Shown: positions 22,345-31,873 of the stretch, piece after piece
How the letters are laid out: each line of letters begins with the position of its first letter
Numbering within the stretch: the stretch's first letter is position 1
Assembly (NCBI GenBank): GCA_002354805.1
Contig: DEMH01000004.1
Location: 133,150-197,149 of the forward strand
Length of the DNA stretch: 64,000 nucleotides
Reading direction: 5' to 3'
DNA from: Gammaproteobacteria bacterium UBA2675
GTDB taxonomy: Bacteria; Pseudomonadota; Gammaproteobacteria; Pseudomonadales; Pseudohongiellaceae
Translations under genes and position numbers: made by a program
The notes under the pieces: model-generated
What the model was told of the DNA's origin: nothing
Database searches by the model: none
What the model saw: the letters and a program-made list of their open reading frames with translations, nothing else

Positions 22345-23919
22345 ATGGCGGAGCTGCTCTACAGTACCGACCAGGTTCGGGACATGGATGCCAGAGCCAT
22401 CGCGGCTGGCATTGATGCGTTTGATCTGATGCGCCAGGCCGCAGGCTCAGCATGGCGACAGATGCAGAAACTGTGGCCCGATGCCGAGCGGGTTGCCGTG
22501 CTGTGCGGTCCAGGCAATAACGGTGGTGACGGCCTTGTGATGGCCTCACTTGCCCGTGAACAGGGGCTGGACGTTACAGCGTTCCTGATGGTCGACAGTT
22601 CCAGGTTGAAAGGTGCTGCTGCTCAGGCGTGGCAACTGGCAAGGCAGTCTGAAGTCGCCATTAAGCCCTGGCAAGATGATGATTTTTATAATTATTGCTG
22701 CTCAGAGTCGGCGTCGGTGGTGATTGTCGACGCCATGCTTGGCAATGGGGCGCGCGCTGGCCTGACGGGTGACTTCCTGGCCGCCACCGAACGTGTCAAT
22801 TCACTTGATCTTCCTGTGCTGGCCATCGATCAGCCCACCGGCGTCAATGCCGATTCAGGGTCGGTCAAGGACGTGGCAGTGCGCGCCAGCGCGACCATCA
22901 GTTTCATCGCCCGGACTCAGGGGCTGTATACCGGGGATGCTGTTGACTACTGCGGAAGGCATTGCTTTGATGATCTTGGCCTGCCTGAACGTCTGGGTGA
23001 CATGACAGCGAGCTGGCCACCAGTCGCGCGCGCCATTTTCGCTGATGATGCTCTTGAGGCATTGCCACCCCGCGCAAAGAGCACCCACAAAGGTGCGGCT
23101 GGCCGCGCGGTGGTGGTCGGAGGGGATGACGGCTTTGGTGGTGCTGCGCTCCTGACGGCTGGCGCTGCAGTCCGGGGGGGAGCTGGCACAGTAACCCTGC
23201 TGACGCGAAGTCAGCATCGAACAGCGATGCTGGTACGCCAGCCCGAAGTGATGGTTCAGCCAGTGGATGACTGGCATGCCCTGCAGGGCGCAGCATTGCG
23301 ATCACTGCTCACTCAGGCCAGCGCACTGGCAATTGGTCCTGGGCTCGGAAAAAGTGATTGGTCAATCAATGTATTGCGGGAAATTCTGGATTGGGTGGCT
23401 GACGCTGGCGCACCGCTGGTACTGGATGCTGATGCGCTGAATCTGCTTGCCATGCAAAAACTGGCCTGGGGTGATCTGGCGCCGGCTGAGGCGCGAGCGC
23501 GCTGGGTCATCACGCCTCATCCTGGCGAGGCCGCCAGGCTACTGGGCTGCAGCGTGGCAGAAATCCAGTCTGATCGCTTTGCCGCGGTTCGCAAGCTGCA
23601 GTCTTTAACGGGTGCGGTCTGTCTGTTGAAAGGGGCTGGATCTCTTCTGGCTTTCCCCGGTTCGGATGTGATTGATGTATGCATGCATGGTAATCCGGGC
23701 ATGGCATCAGGCGGCATGGGCGACGTGCTGTCAGGGTTTATGGTGGCGCTGCTGGCTCAGGGACTGCCGTCTGCCGACGCCGCCCGGCTGGCGGTGTGTC
23801 TGCACGCAAAGGCAGCAGATTTGCTGGCGCAGCGGTTCGGCGAGCGCGGCCTCCTGGCCAGTGACCTGCCTGCCACTTTCCGCGAGCTGCTCAATAAAAA
23901 GCAGGATAGTCTGGCATGA
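22345..23919 (+). CDS. nnr: Bifunctional NAD(P)H-hydrate epimerase/dehydratase
   Basis: A 524-residue fused repair enzyme. The N-terminal YjeF_N domain (about 1-215) has GPGNNGGDG, the epimerase nucleotide-binding loop. The C-terminal ribokinase-like domain (about 225-515) has NPGMASGGMGDVLSG, the ADP-binding signature of the dehydratase. Together they reconvert damaged NAD(P)H hydrates to NAD(P)H. It starts 7 bases after marR with GGAG upstream and overlaps tsaE by four bases. It opens the conserved housekeeping run that continues to purA. Confidence 0.95.
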   Translation: MAELLYSTDQVRDMDARAIAAGIDAFDLMRQAAGSAWRQMQKLWPDAERVAVLCGPGNNGGDGLVMASLAREQGLDVTAFLMVDSSRLKGAAAQAWQLARQSEVAIKPWQDDDFYNYCCSESASVVIVDAMLGNGARAGLTGDFLAATERVNSLDLPVLAIDQPTGVNADSGSVKDVAVRASATISFIARTQGLYTGDAVDYCGRHCFDDLGLPERLGDMTASWPPVARAIFADDALEALPPRAKSTHKGAAGRAVVVGGDDGFGGAALLTAGAAVRGGAGTVTLLTRSQHRTAMLVRQPEVMVQPVDDWHALQGAALRSLLTQASALAIGPGLGKSDWSINVLREILDWVADAGAPLVLDADALNLLAMQKLAWGDLAPAEARARWVITPHPGEAARLLGCSVAEIQSDRFAAVRKLQSLTGAVCLLKGAGSLLAFPGSDVIDVCMHGNPGMASGGMGDVLSGFMVALLAQGLPSADAARLAVCLHAKAADLLAQRFGERGLLASDLPATFRELLNKKQDSLA

Positions 23920-24425
23920 ATGTAAGTAGTTACTATCTTGAAACAGAGAGCCAGACCGAGAAGTTTGGTGCTGTGTTGGCCAATGCGATAAGTCTCAGTG
24001 CCGCTGCCGGACATGGCGCTGTTGTCTACCTGCACGGTGATCTCGGTATGGGTAAGACGACACTCAGTCGAGGACTGATCAGGGCCCTCGGGCATCAGGG
24101 CGCAGTGAAAAGTCCGACCTACACGCTGGTAGAACCTTACGAAGATTTTCAGTTTCCCCTCTATCACTTTGATCTGTATAGACTATCAGATCCTGAAGAG
24201 GTAGAATTCCTGGGCGTTGACGACTACTTCCAGCCGCCCGCGGTCTGCGTGATCGAATGGGCCGACAAAGGCAAAGGTTTTTTGCCGCTGCCGGACATCG
24301 AGTTGACCTTGACCAGTGGTCCGGGAGTGAAACGGCGCGGACGGCAGATTCAGTGTCGGGCAGCGACGCAGACAGGTCGAGAAATTATGGAGCGAGTCGT
24401 GTGGCCGCATAGCCCCGCTCGCTGA
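23916..24425 (+). CDS. tsaE: TsaE, tRNA threonylcarbamoyladenosine ATPase subunit
   Basis: A 169-residue P-loop protein with Walker A GDLGMGKT (41-48) and the family segment SPTYTLVEPY, followed by YHFDLYRL and CVIEWADKG. It works with TsaB and TsaD to place threonylcarbamoyl on A37 of tRNAs that read ANN codons. It overlaps nnr by four bases. The C-terminal 25 residues are basic and not part of the core. Confidence 0.95.
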   Translation: MNVSSYYLETESQTEKFGAVLANAISLSAAAGHGAVVYLHGDLGMGKTTLSRGLIRALGHQGAVKSPTYTLVEPYEDFQFPLYHFDLYRLSDPEEVEFLGVDDYFQPPAVCVIEWADKGKGFLPLPDIELTLTSGPGVKRRGRQIQCRAATQTGREIMERVVWPHSPAR

Positions 24426-24451
24426 AGCAGCTATGAGCAGGGTTACGGTCG

Positions 24452-26068
24452 ATGCGATCGCAGGCAGCAGTTTTCCAGTGTCATGTCAGAAACGTCAGGC
24501 GTCATGTCTGCTGTCGTTCGAGCCATGCTGAGCGGAAATCCGCAGCGTCCCGCCTGATTTTGCTGCTTCTAATGGCTCTGCTGAGCAGCGCGGTATCGGC
24601 CGCTGATATCGACGATCTGCGCGTCTGGCAGTCACCTGACTACACACGGGTCGTGCTGGACCTGAGTGAGCCAGCCCAGTATTCAGTGTTTGTACTTGAT
24701 AACCCGCATCGTGTCGTGATCGACATCGAGCGTTCCCAATTGCGAGTCGATACGGGTCGGGTTCCGCTGACTGATGTGCCGGTGCGCAATATCCGCAGCG
24801 CTGCGCGCAACCAGACCGACACCAGAATCGTGCTGGATATGGCCGAAGCGGTTAACCCCAGCAGCTACTTGCTGCCGCCTGATGTTGAGGCCGGCGACCG
24901 GCTGGTGATCGATCTTTACGGGCTTGATCGCGAAGTGCCGCCGCCCGCGCAGATGGTCAGCACGCCAGCAGCCGTTGAACAGAACACTGCGAGCCTCCGG
25001 GATATCGTCGTGGCGATTGACGCCGGGCACGGTGGCCGCGATCCCGGTGCCATCGGCTATGACGGGCGAATCCGCGAGAAAGACGTGGCGCTGGCAATTT
25101 CGCAGGCGATTAGTGACCGCCTGCGCTCACTGCCTGGCTACCAGCCGGTAATGATTCGCGATGCCGATTTCCATGTGCAGCTGCAGGAGCGTCCGATGCT
25201 GGCACGTGATAATCGGGCCGACATATTCCTGTCCATCCATGCAGATTCCTACAGCACTTCACGAGCCGAGGGGATAACGGTCTACGCGTTGTCGCAAACC
25301 ACCGCCGAAGACGAAAATATCCGTCGGGTCACCGAGAAAGAAAACTCTGCCGCATTGCTGGGTGGCAGCGCCGGTGACACCAGTCTGCGCGACTTTGAGG
25401 ATGATCTGGCATTGACGCTGCTGGATATCTCCATGTCCTGGAGTATTGAGCAAAGCATGGCGGCCGGCTCCTACATCCTGAATTCTCTGGGTCAGGTCGC
25501 CACCCTGCGTCGCGACAAGCCCCAGCAGGGCAATCTTTGGGTGCTGCGCTCGCCAGACATTCCTTCACTGCTGATCGAAACCGGCTACCTTTCCAACCCG
25601 AGCGAGGCACGAAAACTCACCTCGCCTGCTTACCAGCAGCGTCTGGCCGACGCCATTGTCCAGGGTGTCATGAACTACTTCTACGAACGCCCGCCGGAAG
25701 GCTCGCTACTGGCATGGCAAAAGGCCAATAATCAGGGGCCGGATCGGGAGTATGTTGTGGTCCGTGGCGACAGTCTCTCTATGATTGCGCAGCGCCACAA
25801 TATCGGGCTGGCCCAGCTGCGTGCCGCCAACAGCCTGAGTGGCGACACTATTCATGTTGGTCAGCGCCTGCTGATTCCGGGCGGCGGACCGCAGACAATC
25901 GCGCTGTCTGCGCCACCGACCGTTTACGAACACACCATCAGCCGGGGTGAGACGCTCTCCGGTATTGCCGACCGCTACCAGGTCAGTCTGTCGCGATTGC
26001 GCGAGGCCAATCAGCTCAGGGGTGATACAATTCGGGTCGGTCAGATCCTCATCATCCCGTCATCGTAA
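24452..26068 (+). CDS. amiB: N-acetylmuramoyl-L-alanine amidase, AmiB type
   Basis: A 538-residue periplasmic cell-wall amidase that splits daughter cells. Order: a signal segment (hydrophobic core LILLLLMALLSSAVSA), AMIN domain (about 50-140), Amidase_3 domain (about 188-410) and two C-terminal LysM repeats (about 430-475 and 490-536). Zinc and catalytic residues sit in DAGHGGRDPG, REKDVA, SIHADS and LIETGYLSN. The N-terminus is uncertain: the ATG at 24452 gives a 35-residue region rich in Cys and Arg before the signal core, and the ribosome site AGGG is rather far upstream. LysM tails mark the AmiB rather than the AmiA/C subgroup. EnvC- or NlpD-type activators would be needed. Confidence 0.92.
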   Translation: MRSQAAVFQCHVRNVRRHVCCRSSHAERKSAASRLILLLLMALLSSAVSAADIDDLRVWQSPDYTRVVLDLSEPAQYSVFVLDNPHRVVIDIERSQLRVDTGRVPLTDVPVRNIRSAARNQTDTRIVLDMAEAVNPSSYLLPPDVEAGDRLVIDLYGLDREVPPPAQMVSTPAAVEQNTASLRDIVVAIDAGHGGRDPGAIGYDGRIREKDVALAISQAISDRLRSLPGYQPVMIRDADFHVQLQERPMLARDNRADIFLSIHADSYSTSRAEGITVYALSQTTAEDENIRRVTEKENSAALLGGSAGDTSLRDFEDDLALTLLDISMSWSIEQSMAAGSYILNSLGQVATLRRDKPQQGNLWVLRSPDIPSLLIETGYLSNPSEARKLTSPAYQQRLADAIVQGVMNYFYERPPEGSLLAWQKANNQGPDREYVVVRGDSLSMIAQRHNIGLAQLRAANSLSGDTIHVGQRLLIPGGGPQTIALSAPPTVYEHTISRGETLSGIADRYQVSLSRLREANQLRGDTIRVGQILIIPSS

Positions 26069-26082
26069 CAACAGGTTTGCCC

Positions 26083-27939
26083 ATGAAACGCATTGCACTG
26101 CTCAGCCAACGCCTGGCCAACCAGATTGCGGCCGGCGAGGTCGTCGAGCGCCCAGCTTCGGTCGTCAAGGAACTGATGGAGAACAGTCTTGACGCAGGGG
26201 CCAGCCGGGTTGATGTCGAGGTCGAGCAGGGCGGCAGCAAGCTGATCCGGATTCGCGACAACGGGACGGGAATTCCCCGCGACGACCTGACGCTGGCGCT
26301 GAGCCGTCACGCTACCAGCAAGATTGTCGAACTGGACGATCTGGAGAACATAGAAAGCCTGGGCTTTCGTGGTGAGGCTCTGGCCAGTATCAGCTCGGTT
26401 TCGCGACTGATGCTGGTCTCCAGATCTGAGGACGCCCAGGAAGAGGGTGGCTGGCAGGTAGAAGCAGCAGGACAGGAAATGACTGCCACGCTAAGCCCGG
26501 CGCCACACCCGCAAGGTACCAGCGTTGAAGTTCGTGATCTGTTTTTTAATACACCGGCGCGCAAAAAATTTCTGCGGACTGAAAATACCGAGTTCGGCCG
26601 GATTGATGAGGTTGTCAAACGTATTGCGCTGAGCCGTTTTGATGTCGGGGTGACCCTGCGTCACAACCAGCGCACGGTGCATCAACTGCAGCCCGCACAG
26701 ACTATTCAGGAGAAGCAGCGACGCATCGGCCTGGTCTGTGGGCCTGCATTTCTGGAACATGCTGTTTTTATCGAGATGGAGGCATCCGGTCTGCGTTTGT
26801 GGGGCTGGGTCTGTTTGCCGACGTTTTCGCGCAGTCAGCCAGACCTGCAGTACTTTTACGTCAACGGCCGTGTGATACGCGACAAGCTGGTCTCGCATGC
26901 TATCAAGCAGGCGTACCGTGATGTGCTGTTTGGCGGCCGGCATCCGGCGTTTGTTTTGTACCTGGAGCTGCAACCGTCGCTGGTCGATGTCAATGTTCAT
27001 CCAACCAAGCATGAGGTGCGATTCCGTGATCAGCGCCTGGTTCATGACTTTCTGTTTCGCTCATTACACAAGGCCCTGGCCGATGTGCGTCCCAGCGATC
27101 ACATGCAGGGCACGTCAGATCGCGACGATACTGTCGTGGGGCAGTCGAGCGCTGACAACTGGCAGAAGCCGGTTGAGCAGGCATCCCTGGGCTTGCGTGT
27201 TGACCAGAGCACGGGCGAAATTCTCCATAATGATTCTGCGCCGGTGTTGCAAAACAGTGCTCAGCGCTTTTCCAGTTACAGCGGGGCAAGCAGCAACAGT
27301 CGTGTATTGGCTGACCAGGCGGCGCTCTATCAGAGCCTGGGTGAAGACAAGGAAATTCCGCCTCTCGGGTTTGCCCTGGCACAGCTGCACGGCGTCTACA
27401 TTCTGGCGCAAAATGCTGAAGGCCTGATTGTTGTGGATATGCATGCTGCGCACGAACGCATCACCTACGAGCGTATGAAAACCGCCTGTGACACGCAGGG
27501 CATCAAGGCTCAGCCGCTGCTGGTGCCAGTCTCTCTGGCGGTCAGTCGCGCCGAGGCGGATTGTGCTGAGGAGCAGTCACAGTCACTGGCCGAGCTGGGT
27601 TTTGAGCTGGAAAGAGTGGCCGAAGAATCGATAGTCGTGCGCCAGGTACCGACTCTGCTGGCCCGCGCAAATGTTGAACAGCTGGTACGCGATGTGTTGT
27701 CTGATATTCGCGAGCACGGCCAGAGTGAGCGGATCAGTGCCTATCGGGATGAGCTGCTTTCGACCATGGCATGCCATGGATCGGTGCGTGCCAATCGGCA
27801 ATTGAGCATCCCCGAGATGAACGCTCTGCTGCGCCAGATGGAGCAGACCGAACGCAGCGGACAGTGCAATCACGGGCGTCCCACCTGGGTCTACCAGAGT
27901 ATGAGTGACCTGGACAAACTTTTCCTGCGTGGCAGATAA
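26083..27939 (+). CDS. mutL: DNA mismatch repair protein MutL
   Basis: A 618-residue GHKL ATPase. The start is the ATG at 26083; the frame also opens at a TTG two codons earlier. ATPase motifs are ELMENSLDAGA, DNGTGI and GFRGEALASI. The C-terminal dimerisation domain holds DMHAAHERITYE, close to the DQHA(x)2E(x)4E metal-binding motif of endonuclease-type MutL but with Met for Gln. SGQCNHGRPTW closes the domain. This suggests nicking activity, unlike E. coli MutL. It lies between amiB and miaA with short spacers. Confidence 0.96.
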   Translation: MKRIALLSQRLANQIAAGEVVERPASVVKELMENSLDAGASRVDVEVEQGGSKLIRIRDNGTGIPRDDLTLALSRHATSKIVELDDLENIESLGFRGEALASISSVSRLMLVSRSEDAQEEGGWQVEAAGQEMTATLSPAPHPQGTSVEVRDLFFNTPARKKFLRTENTEFGRIDEVVKRIALSRFDVGVTLRHNQRTVHQLQPAQTIQEKQRRIGLVCGPAFLEHAVFIEMEASGLRLWGWVCLPTFSRSQPDLQYFYVNGRVIRDKLVSHAIKQAYRDVLFGGRHPAFVLYLELQPSLVDVNVHPTKHEVRFRDQRLVHDFLFRSLHKALADVRPSDHMQGTSDRDDTVVGQSSADNWQKPVEQASLGLRVDQSTGEILHNDSAPVLQNSAQRFSSYSGASSNSRVLADQAALYQSLGEDKEIPPLGFALAQLHGVYILAQNAEGLIVVDMHAAHERITYERMKTACDTQGIKAQPLLVPVSLAVSRAEADCAEEQSQSLAELGFELERVAEESIVVRQVPTLLARANVEQLVRDVLSDIREHGQSERISAYRDELLSTMACHGSVRANRQLSIPEMNALLRQMEQTERSGQCNHGRPTWVYQSMSDLDKLFLRGR

Positions 27940-27943
27940 GCCA

Positions 27944-28924
27944 ATGTCAGCGGCCACAATTGATCTTGCCGGTTTTCAGCCCGAAAACTGTCCTGCCATT
28001 TGCCTGATGGGGCCCACTGCATCCGGGAAGACTGCCCTGGCAATAGAGCTCGTCCAGCGTCTGCCCATGGAAATCATCAATGTCGATTCGGCACAGATAT
28101 TTCGTGAGATGGATATCGGTACGGGCAAGCCAGATGCGGCGACACTGGCCCTGGCGCCCCACCGTCTGATCGATTTTCTGGATCCTGCGCAAAGTTATTC
28201 GGCAGCTCAGTTCTGCATTGATGCCCGCAGGGAGATGCAGAACATCCGTGAACAAGGCAAAGTGCCATTGCTGGTAGGTGGCACAATGCTCTACTTCAAG
28301 GCCTTGCGGGATGGGCTGGCAGCCATGCCGGCGGCCGATCAGGCGGTACGTGATGAAATCAGCGGACTCGCTGATGCAGAGGGCTGGGTCGCGGTCCACC
28401 AGCGTCTGGCCGAGGTTGACCCCCAGTCTGCGCAACGTATTCACCCCAACGACCCCCAGCGTCTGCAGCGGGCGCTGGAGGTTTTTATGGTCAGTGGTCG
28501 TCCCATGTCTGAGCTGCACGAGCAGCAGGCCTCGCTGGCCACATCGGAGCCATTACTGTTCCTGTCGATCCAGCCGTCTCAGCGCAGCGTATTGCATACG
28601 AAAATCGAACGACGCTTTTTGCAGATGGTTGCCGACGGCCTGGTGGCGGAGGTAGAGCGGCTGTACAGGCGCGGCGATTTGAACACCACGATGCCTTCGG
28701 TCCGGTGCGTGGGATATCGTCAGGTATGGCAGTATCTCGATGGTGAATTCAGCTATGATGAGATGCTGGAAAGAGGTATCATTGCGACGCGGCAACTGGC
28801 TAAACGACAGGTAACCTGGCTGAGAAGCTGGGCCGATCTGACCGACTTTAACAGTGAAAGCAGCGACGTTTTGGACAAGGTCTTGAAAACCATTCAGGCT
28901 GCCTCCATATCTTTGCTTAGATGA
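27944..28924 (+). CDS. miaA: tRNA dimethylallyltransferase MiaA
   Basis: A 326-residue enzyme that prenylates A37 of tRNAs reading UNN codons. The start is the ATG at 27944, four bases after the mutL stop; upstream residues of the frame are not conserved. GPTASGKTALA is the P-loop, followed by INVDSAQIFREMDIGTGKP and GGTMLYFKAL, all typical. It precedes hfq, the normal neighbour. Confidence 0.96.
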   Translation: MSAATIDLAGFQPENCPAICLMGPTASGKTALAIELVQRLPMEIINVDSAQIFREMDIGTGKPDAATLALAPHRLIDFLDPAQSYSAAQFCIDARREMQNIREQGKVPLLVGGTMLYFKALRDGLAAMPAADQAVRDEISGLADAEGWVAVHQRLAEVDPQSAQRIHPNDPQRLQRALEVFMVSGRPMSELHEQQASLATSEPLLFLSIQPSQRSVLHTKIERRFLQMVADGLVAEVERLYRRGDLNTTMPSVRCVGYRQVWQYLDGEFSYDEMLERGIIATRQLAKRQVTWLRSWADLTDFNSESSDVLDKVLKTIQAASISLLR

Positions 28925-29009
28925 CAGGCCGTGACGGAACTTAGTTCGGCTGGACGGATCCCAAATGCTGGTTAACACGGTTTTAGCGTAAATTTTAAGG
29001 AGAATAGCA

Positions 29010-29282
29010 ATGTCAAAAGGGCATTCCTTACAAGACCCTTTCCTGAATGTGCTCAGAAAAGAGCGTATTCCCGTATCCATCTACCTGGTCAGTGGCATCA
29101 AGCTGCAGGGCCAGATCGAGTCTTTTGATCAGTTTGTGATTCTGCTGAAAAACGCCGTGAACCAGATGGTCTACAAGCACGCAATTTCCACGGTCGTCCC
29201 GGCCCGAACGGTAAAAATTCCGACCCAGGGCAGCGACCTGAACCAAGATGACGATGAGTCTGCACCAGGTAATATTGCCTGA
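29010..29282 (+). CDS. hfq: RNA chaperone Hfq
   Basis: A 90-residue Sm-like protein. The Sm1 motif (about residues 12-45) and Sm2 YKHAISTVVP are canonical. Gln8, Phe42 region and Lys56-His57 of the proximal RNA-binding face are conserved. The C-terminal tail is short and acidic (QDDDESAPG), shorter than in E. coli. TAAGGAG precedes the ATG. Hfq pairs small RNAs with mRNAs, which matters here because a candidate small RNA is predicted next to oxyR. Confidence 0.98.
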   Translation: MSKGHSLQDPFLNVLRKERIPVSIYLVSGIKLQGQIESFDQFVILLKNAVNQMVYKHAISTVVPARTVKIPTQGSDLNQDDDESAPGNIA

Positions 29283-29295
29283 ATCGAGGGCATGA

Positions 29296-30564
29296 TTGTT
29301 TTTTGAGCGTCCTGAAGGAGGTGAGGCCTCCGTTCTTGTTCATATCGACCTGGATTCAGAGCGAGAACAGGAAGATCCGATAGAGTTTGAAGAGTTGGTC
29401 AGGTCGTCCGGTGCCGATCCAGTGTGCTTTATTAAAGGCAGCCGGAAAACGCCGGACGCGCGGACTTTTGTGGGTCAGGGCAAGCTCGAAGAAATCGCCG
29501 CTGCGGTCAAAGAGTATGAGGCAGCGCTGGTGCTGTTCAATCACGCCCTTTCACCAAGCCAGGAGCGGAACCTGGAAAAATCGCTCAAGTGCCGGGTGCT
29601 TGACCGCACAGGACTGATCCTGGACATCTTCGCTCAGCGTGCCAGGACCTATGAGGGCAAACTCCAGGTCGAGCTGGCGCAGTTGCAGCATACGGTAACG
29701 CGACTGAAGCGTGGCTGGACCCACCTGGACCGTCAGAAAGGTGGTGTAAACCTGCGTGGCGCTGGTGAAACCCAGCTGGAACTTGACCAGCGCATGATTC
29801 GTCAGCGCATCAAGAATATCAACAAAAGCCTGGAGAAGGTGCGTGCCCAGCGCGAGCAGGGTCGTCGCTCGCGCAAGCGAGCAGAAGTCCCGATTGTGTC
29901 GCTGGTAGGCTACACCAATGCTGGCAAGTCTTCCCTGTTCAACCGCATGACCTCGGCGGAAATCTATGCCGCCGATCAACTGTTTGCCACGCTGGATGCG
30001 ACACTGCGACGGATTGACGTACCCTCATTCGGAGAGGCGATTCTGGTCGATACGGTTGGCTTCATCAGTCATTTGCCACATAAGCTGGTCGAGGCATTTC
30101 GTGCCACGCTTGAGGAGACCAGTCAGGCGGACCTGCTGCTTCATGTCGTCGATATCGCCAATGAAGATCACGATTATTACATCGAACAGGTCCATGAAGT
30201 TCTTACAGAAATCGGTGCGGATGAGATACCCACAGTGCAGGTCCTGAACAAAATTGACCTGCTGGACGGATTCGTACCGCGCATCGATCGTGATGATCAG
30301 GGGCAACCCCAGCGCGTCTGGATGTCCGCCCGCACAGGTGAAGGTGCTGATCTGCTACTGCAAGCAATCAGCGAAATGCTGGGTCACGATATAGTCAATC
30401 AACATTTGACGCTGGCGCCGGATCAAGGTCGGCTGCGGGCCAAGCTTTACGCGCGAGGCGCCGTGATGACAGAACGCGTCAATGAGCAGGGTGAGGTCGT
30501 GCTCGGCATCAGGATGCCGCGCGCTGACTTCGAACGGCTGTTGCAGGAAGACGACAGGCGCTAA
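29296..30564 (+). CDS. hflX: GTPase HflX
   Basis: A 422-residue ribosome-associated GTPase that splits stalled ribosomes. It starts at TTG (29296), giving MFFERPEGGE, which matches the usual N-terminus in Pseudomonas-like HflX; a GTG or ATG at this place is absent. G-motifs are GYTNAGKSSLFN (G1), DTVGFI (G3) and NKID (G4). The N-terminal HflX domain holds a glycine-rich GGVNLRGAGETQLE loop. It is 13 bases after hfq. Confidence 0.95.
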   Translation: MFFERPEGGEASVLVHIDLDSEREQEDPIEFEELVRSSGADPVCFIKGSRKTPDARTFVGQGKLEEIAAAVKEYEAALVLFNHALSPSQERNLEKSLKCRVLDRTGLILDIFAQRARTYEGKLQVELAQLQHTVTRLKRGWTHLDRQKGGVNLRGAGETQLELDQRMIRQRIKNINKSLEKVRAQREQGRRSRKRAEVPIVSLVGYTNAGKSSLFNRMTSAEIYAADQLFATLDATLRRIDVPSFGEAILVDTVGFISHLPHKLVEAFRATLEETSQADLLLHVVDIANEDHDYYIEQVHEVLTEIGADEIPTVQVLNKIDLLDGFVPRIDRDDQGQPQRVWMSARTGEGADLLLQAISEMLGHDIVNQHLTLAPDQGRLRAKLYARGAVMTERVNEQGEVVLGIRMPRADFERLLQEDDRR

Positions 30565-30640
30565 TCACCGGCAGTAATGCTGGGTTAATAGACAATAATT
30601 CGTTAAAATCGTCCAGCATTCGCTGGGTATGGAGTAAACG

Positions 30641-31867
30641 ATGGCTTGGAACGAACCTGGAAACAAAGGTAACGACAACGACCCCTGGGGGGGTGGTAGT
30701 GGTGGTGGCGGTGGCCGTCGTGGCGGCGATCAGGGGCCGCCCGACCTCGATGAGGTACTGCGTAATCTGAGCAAAAAGATCAACTCACTGCTGGGCGGCA
30801 AAAGTGGCCGGTCTGGCGGTGGTTCCTCAGGTTCCGGTGGTGCTGGCTTTTCTGCCGGCATGCTGGGTGGAGTCATCGTACTGGCAGTTGTGGTCTGGGC
30901 GGCGATGGGTTTTTACACTGTCGACGAAGCAGAGCGCGGTGTTGTGCTGAGATTTGGTGAGTTGCGTGAAGAAGTTGTGATGCCCGGTCTGCGCTGGAAT
31001 CCCCCGCTGATTGACGAAGTCACCAAGGTTAACATTTCACGGGTGAATACCCGTTCATATTCGAATGACATGCTTACCACTGACGAGAACATCGTAACTG
31101 TTTCGGTGTCTGTGCAGTACGTGGTAAATAATCCGGTGCAGTACGTTGTGCAGGTACGTGAGCCCCAGCGCGGCCTGGACCAGGCCGTGGAGTCAGCGAT
31201 TCGCCACGTAGTGGGTGGAACCACCATGGATCGTGTGCTGACGCAGGGCCGGGCAGAAGTCGCGGCCGAAGTGCGCGAACGTACCCAAAGCTATATGGAG
31301 AATTACCAGACCGGTATCATGGTCACCCAGGTCAACGTAGAAAACGCCCAGCCGCCGGTTGCGGTGCAGGCAGCGTTCGATGATGTGATCCGTGCCCGCG
31401 AGGATGAGCAGCGCGCCCAAAACCAGGCACTTGCCTATGCCAACCGGGTCATTCCGGAGGCGCGCGGTGAGGCGCAGCGAATCATAGAGCAGGCAAATGC
31501 CTACCGCGATGAAGTGATTGCCCGCGCAGAGGGTGAATCCTTCCGCTTTGAGCAATTGCTGGCCGAGTATCAGCGGGCCCCATCGGTTACCCGTCAGCGA
31601 CTTTACATCGACGCCATTGAAGATGTGCTGTCAAACACCAGCAAAGTGCTGGTTGATGTCGAAGGCGGCAACAACATGATGTTCCTGCCTCTTGATCGTC
31701 TGATGTCAGGCAGCATGGATTCAGCCACTGGCGAGCAGCAGTCTGGCCGACTGCAATTGAACAGCCAGCAGCTGCGGGATCTGGCTGATCAGGTGACACG
31801 TGAACTCAATGCCCAGGCAGCATCGTCGGATCGCTCGCGAGTCCAGAACCTGCCGGTTAGGAGGTAA
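30641..31867 (+). CDS. hflK: FtsH modulator HflK
   Basis: A 408-residue SPFH/prohibitin-family protein. A Gly- and Arg-rich cytoplasmic N-terminus (about 1-70) is followed by one membrane segment (about 73-95) and the periplasmic SPFH domain, then a coiled-coil region (about 245-300) with REDEQRAQNQA and EARGEAQRI. The C-terminus is rich in Gln and Ser. With HflC it forms a large cage around FtsH and controls degradation of membrane proteins. hflC follows six bases later. Confidence 0.96.
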   Translation: MAWNEPGNKGNDNDPWGGGSGGGGGRRGGDQGPPDLDEVLRNLSKKINSLLGGKSGRSGGGSSGSGGAGFSAGMLGGVIVLAVVVWAAMGFYTVDEAERGVVLRFGELREEVVMPGLRWNPPLIDEVTKVNISRVNTRSYSNDMLTTDENIVTVSVSVQYVVNNPVQYVVQVREPQRGLDQAVESAIRHVVGGTTMDRVLTQGRAEVAAEVRERTQSYMENYQTGIMVTQVNVENAQPPVAVQAAFDDVIRAREDEQRAQNQALAYANRVIPEARGEAQRIIEQANAYRDEVIARAEGESFRFEQLLAEYQRAPSVTRQRLYIDAIEDVLSNTSKVLVDVEGGNNMMFLPLDRLMSGSMDSATGEQQSGRLQLNSQQLRDLADQVTRELNAQAASSDRSRVQNLPVRR

Positions 31868-31873
31868 CAGATC

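Noticed and set aside
24433..24500. Other ATG codons as the amiB start
   Set aside because: The ATGs at 24433 and about 24483 are out of frame with the amidase. The chosen ATG at 24452 is in frame but its long basic leader keeps the start uncertain.
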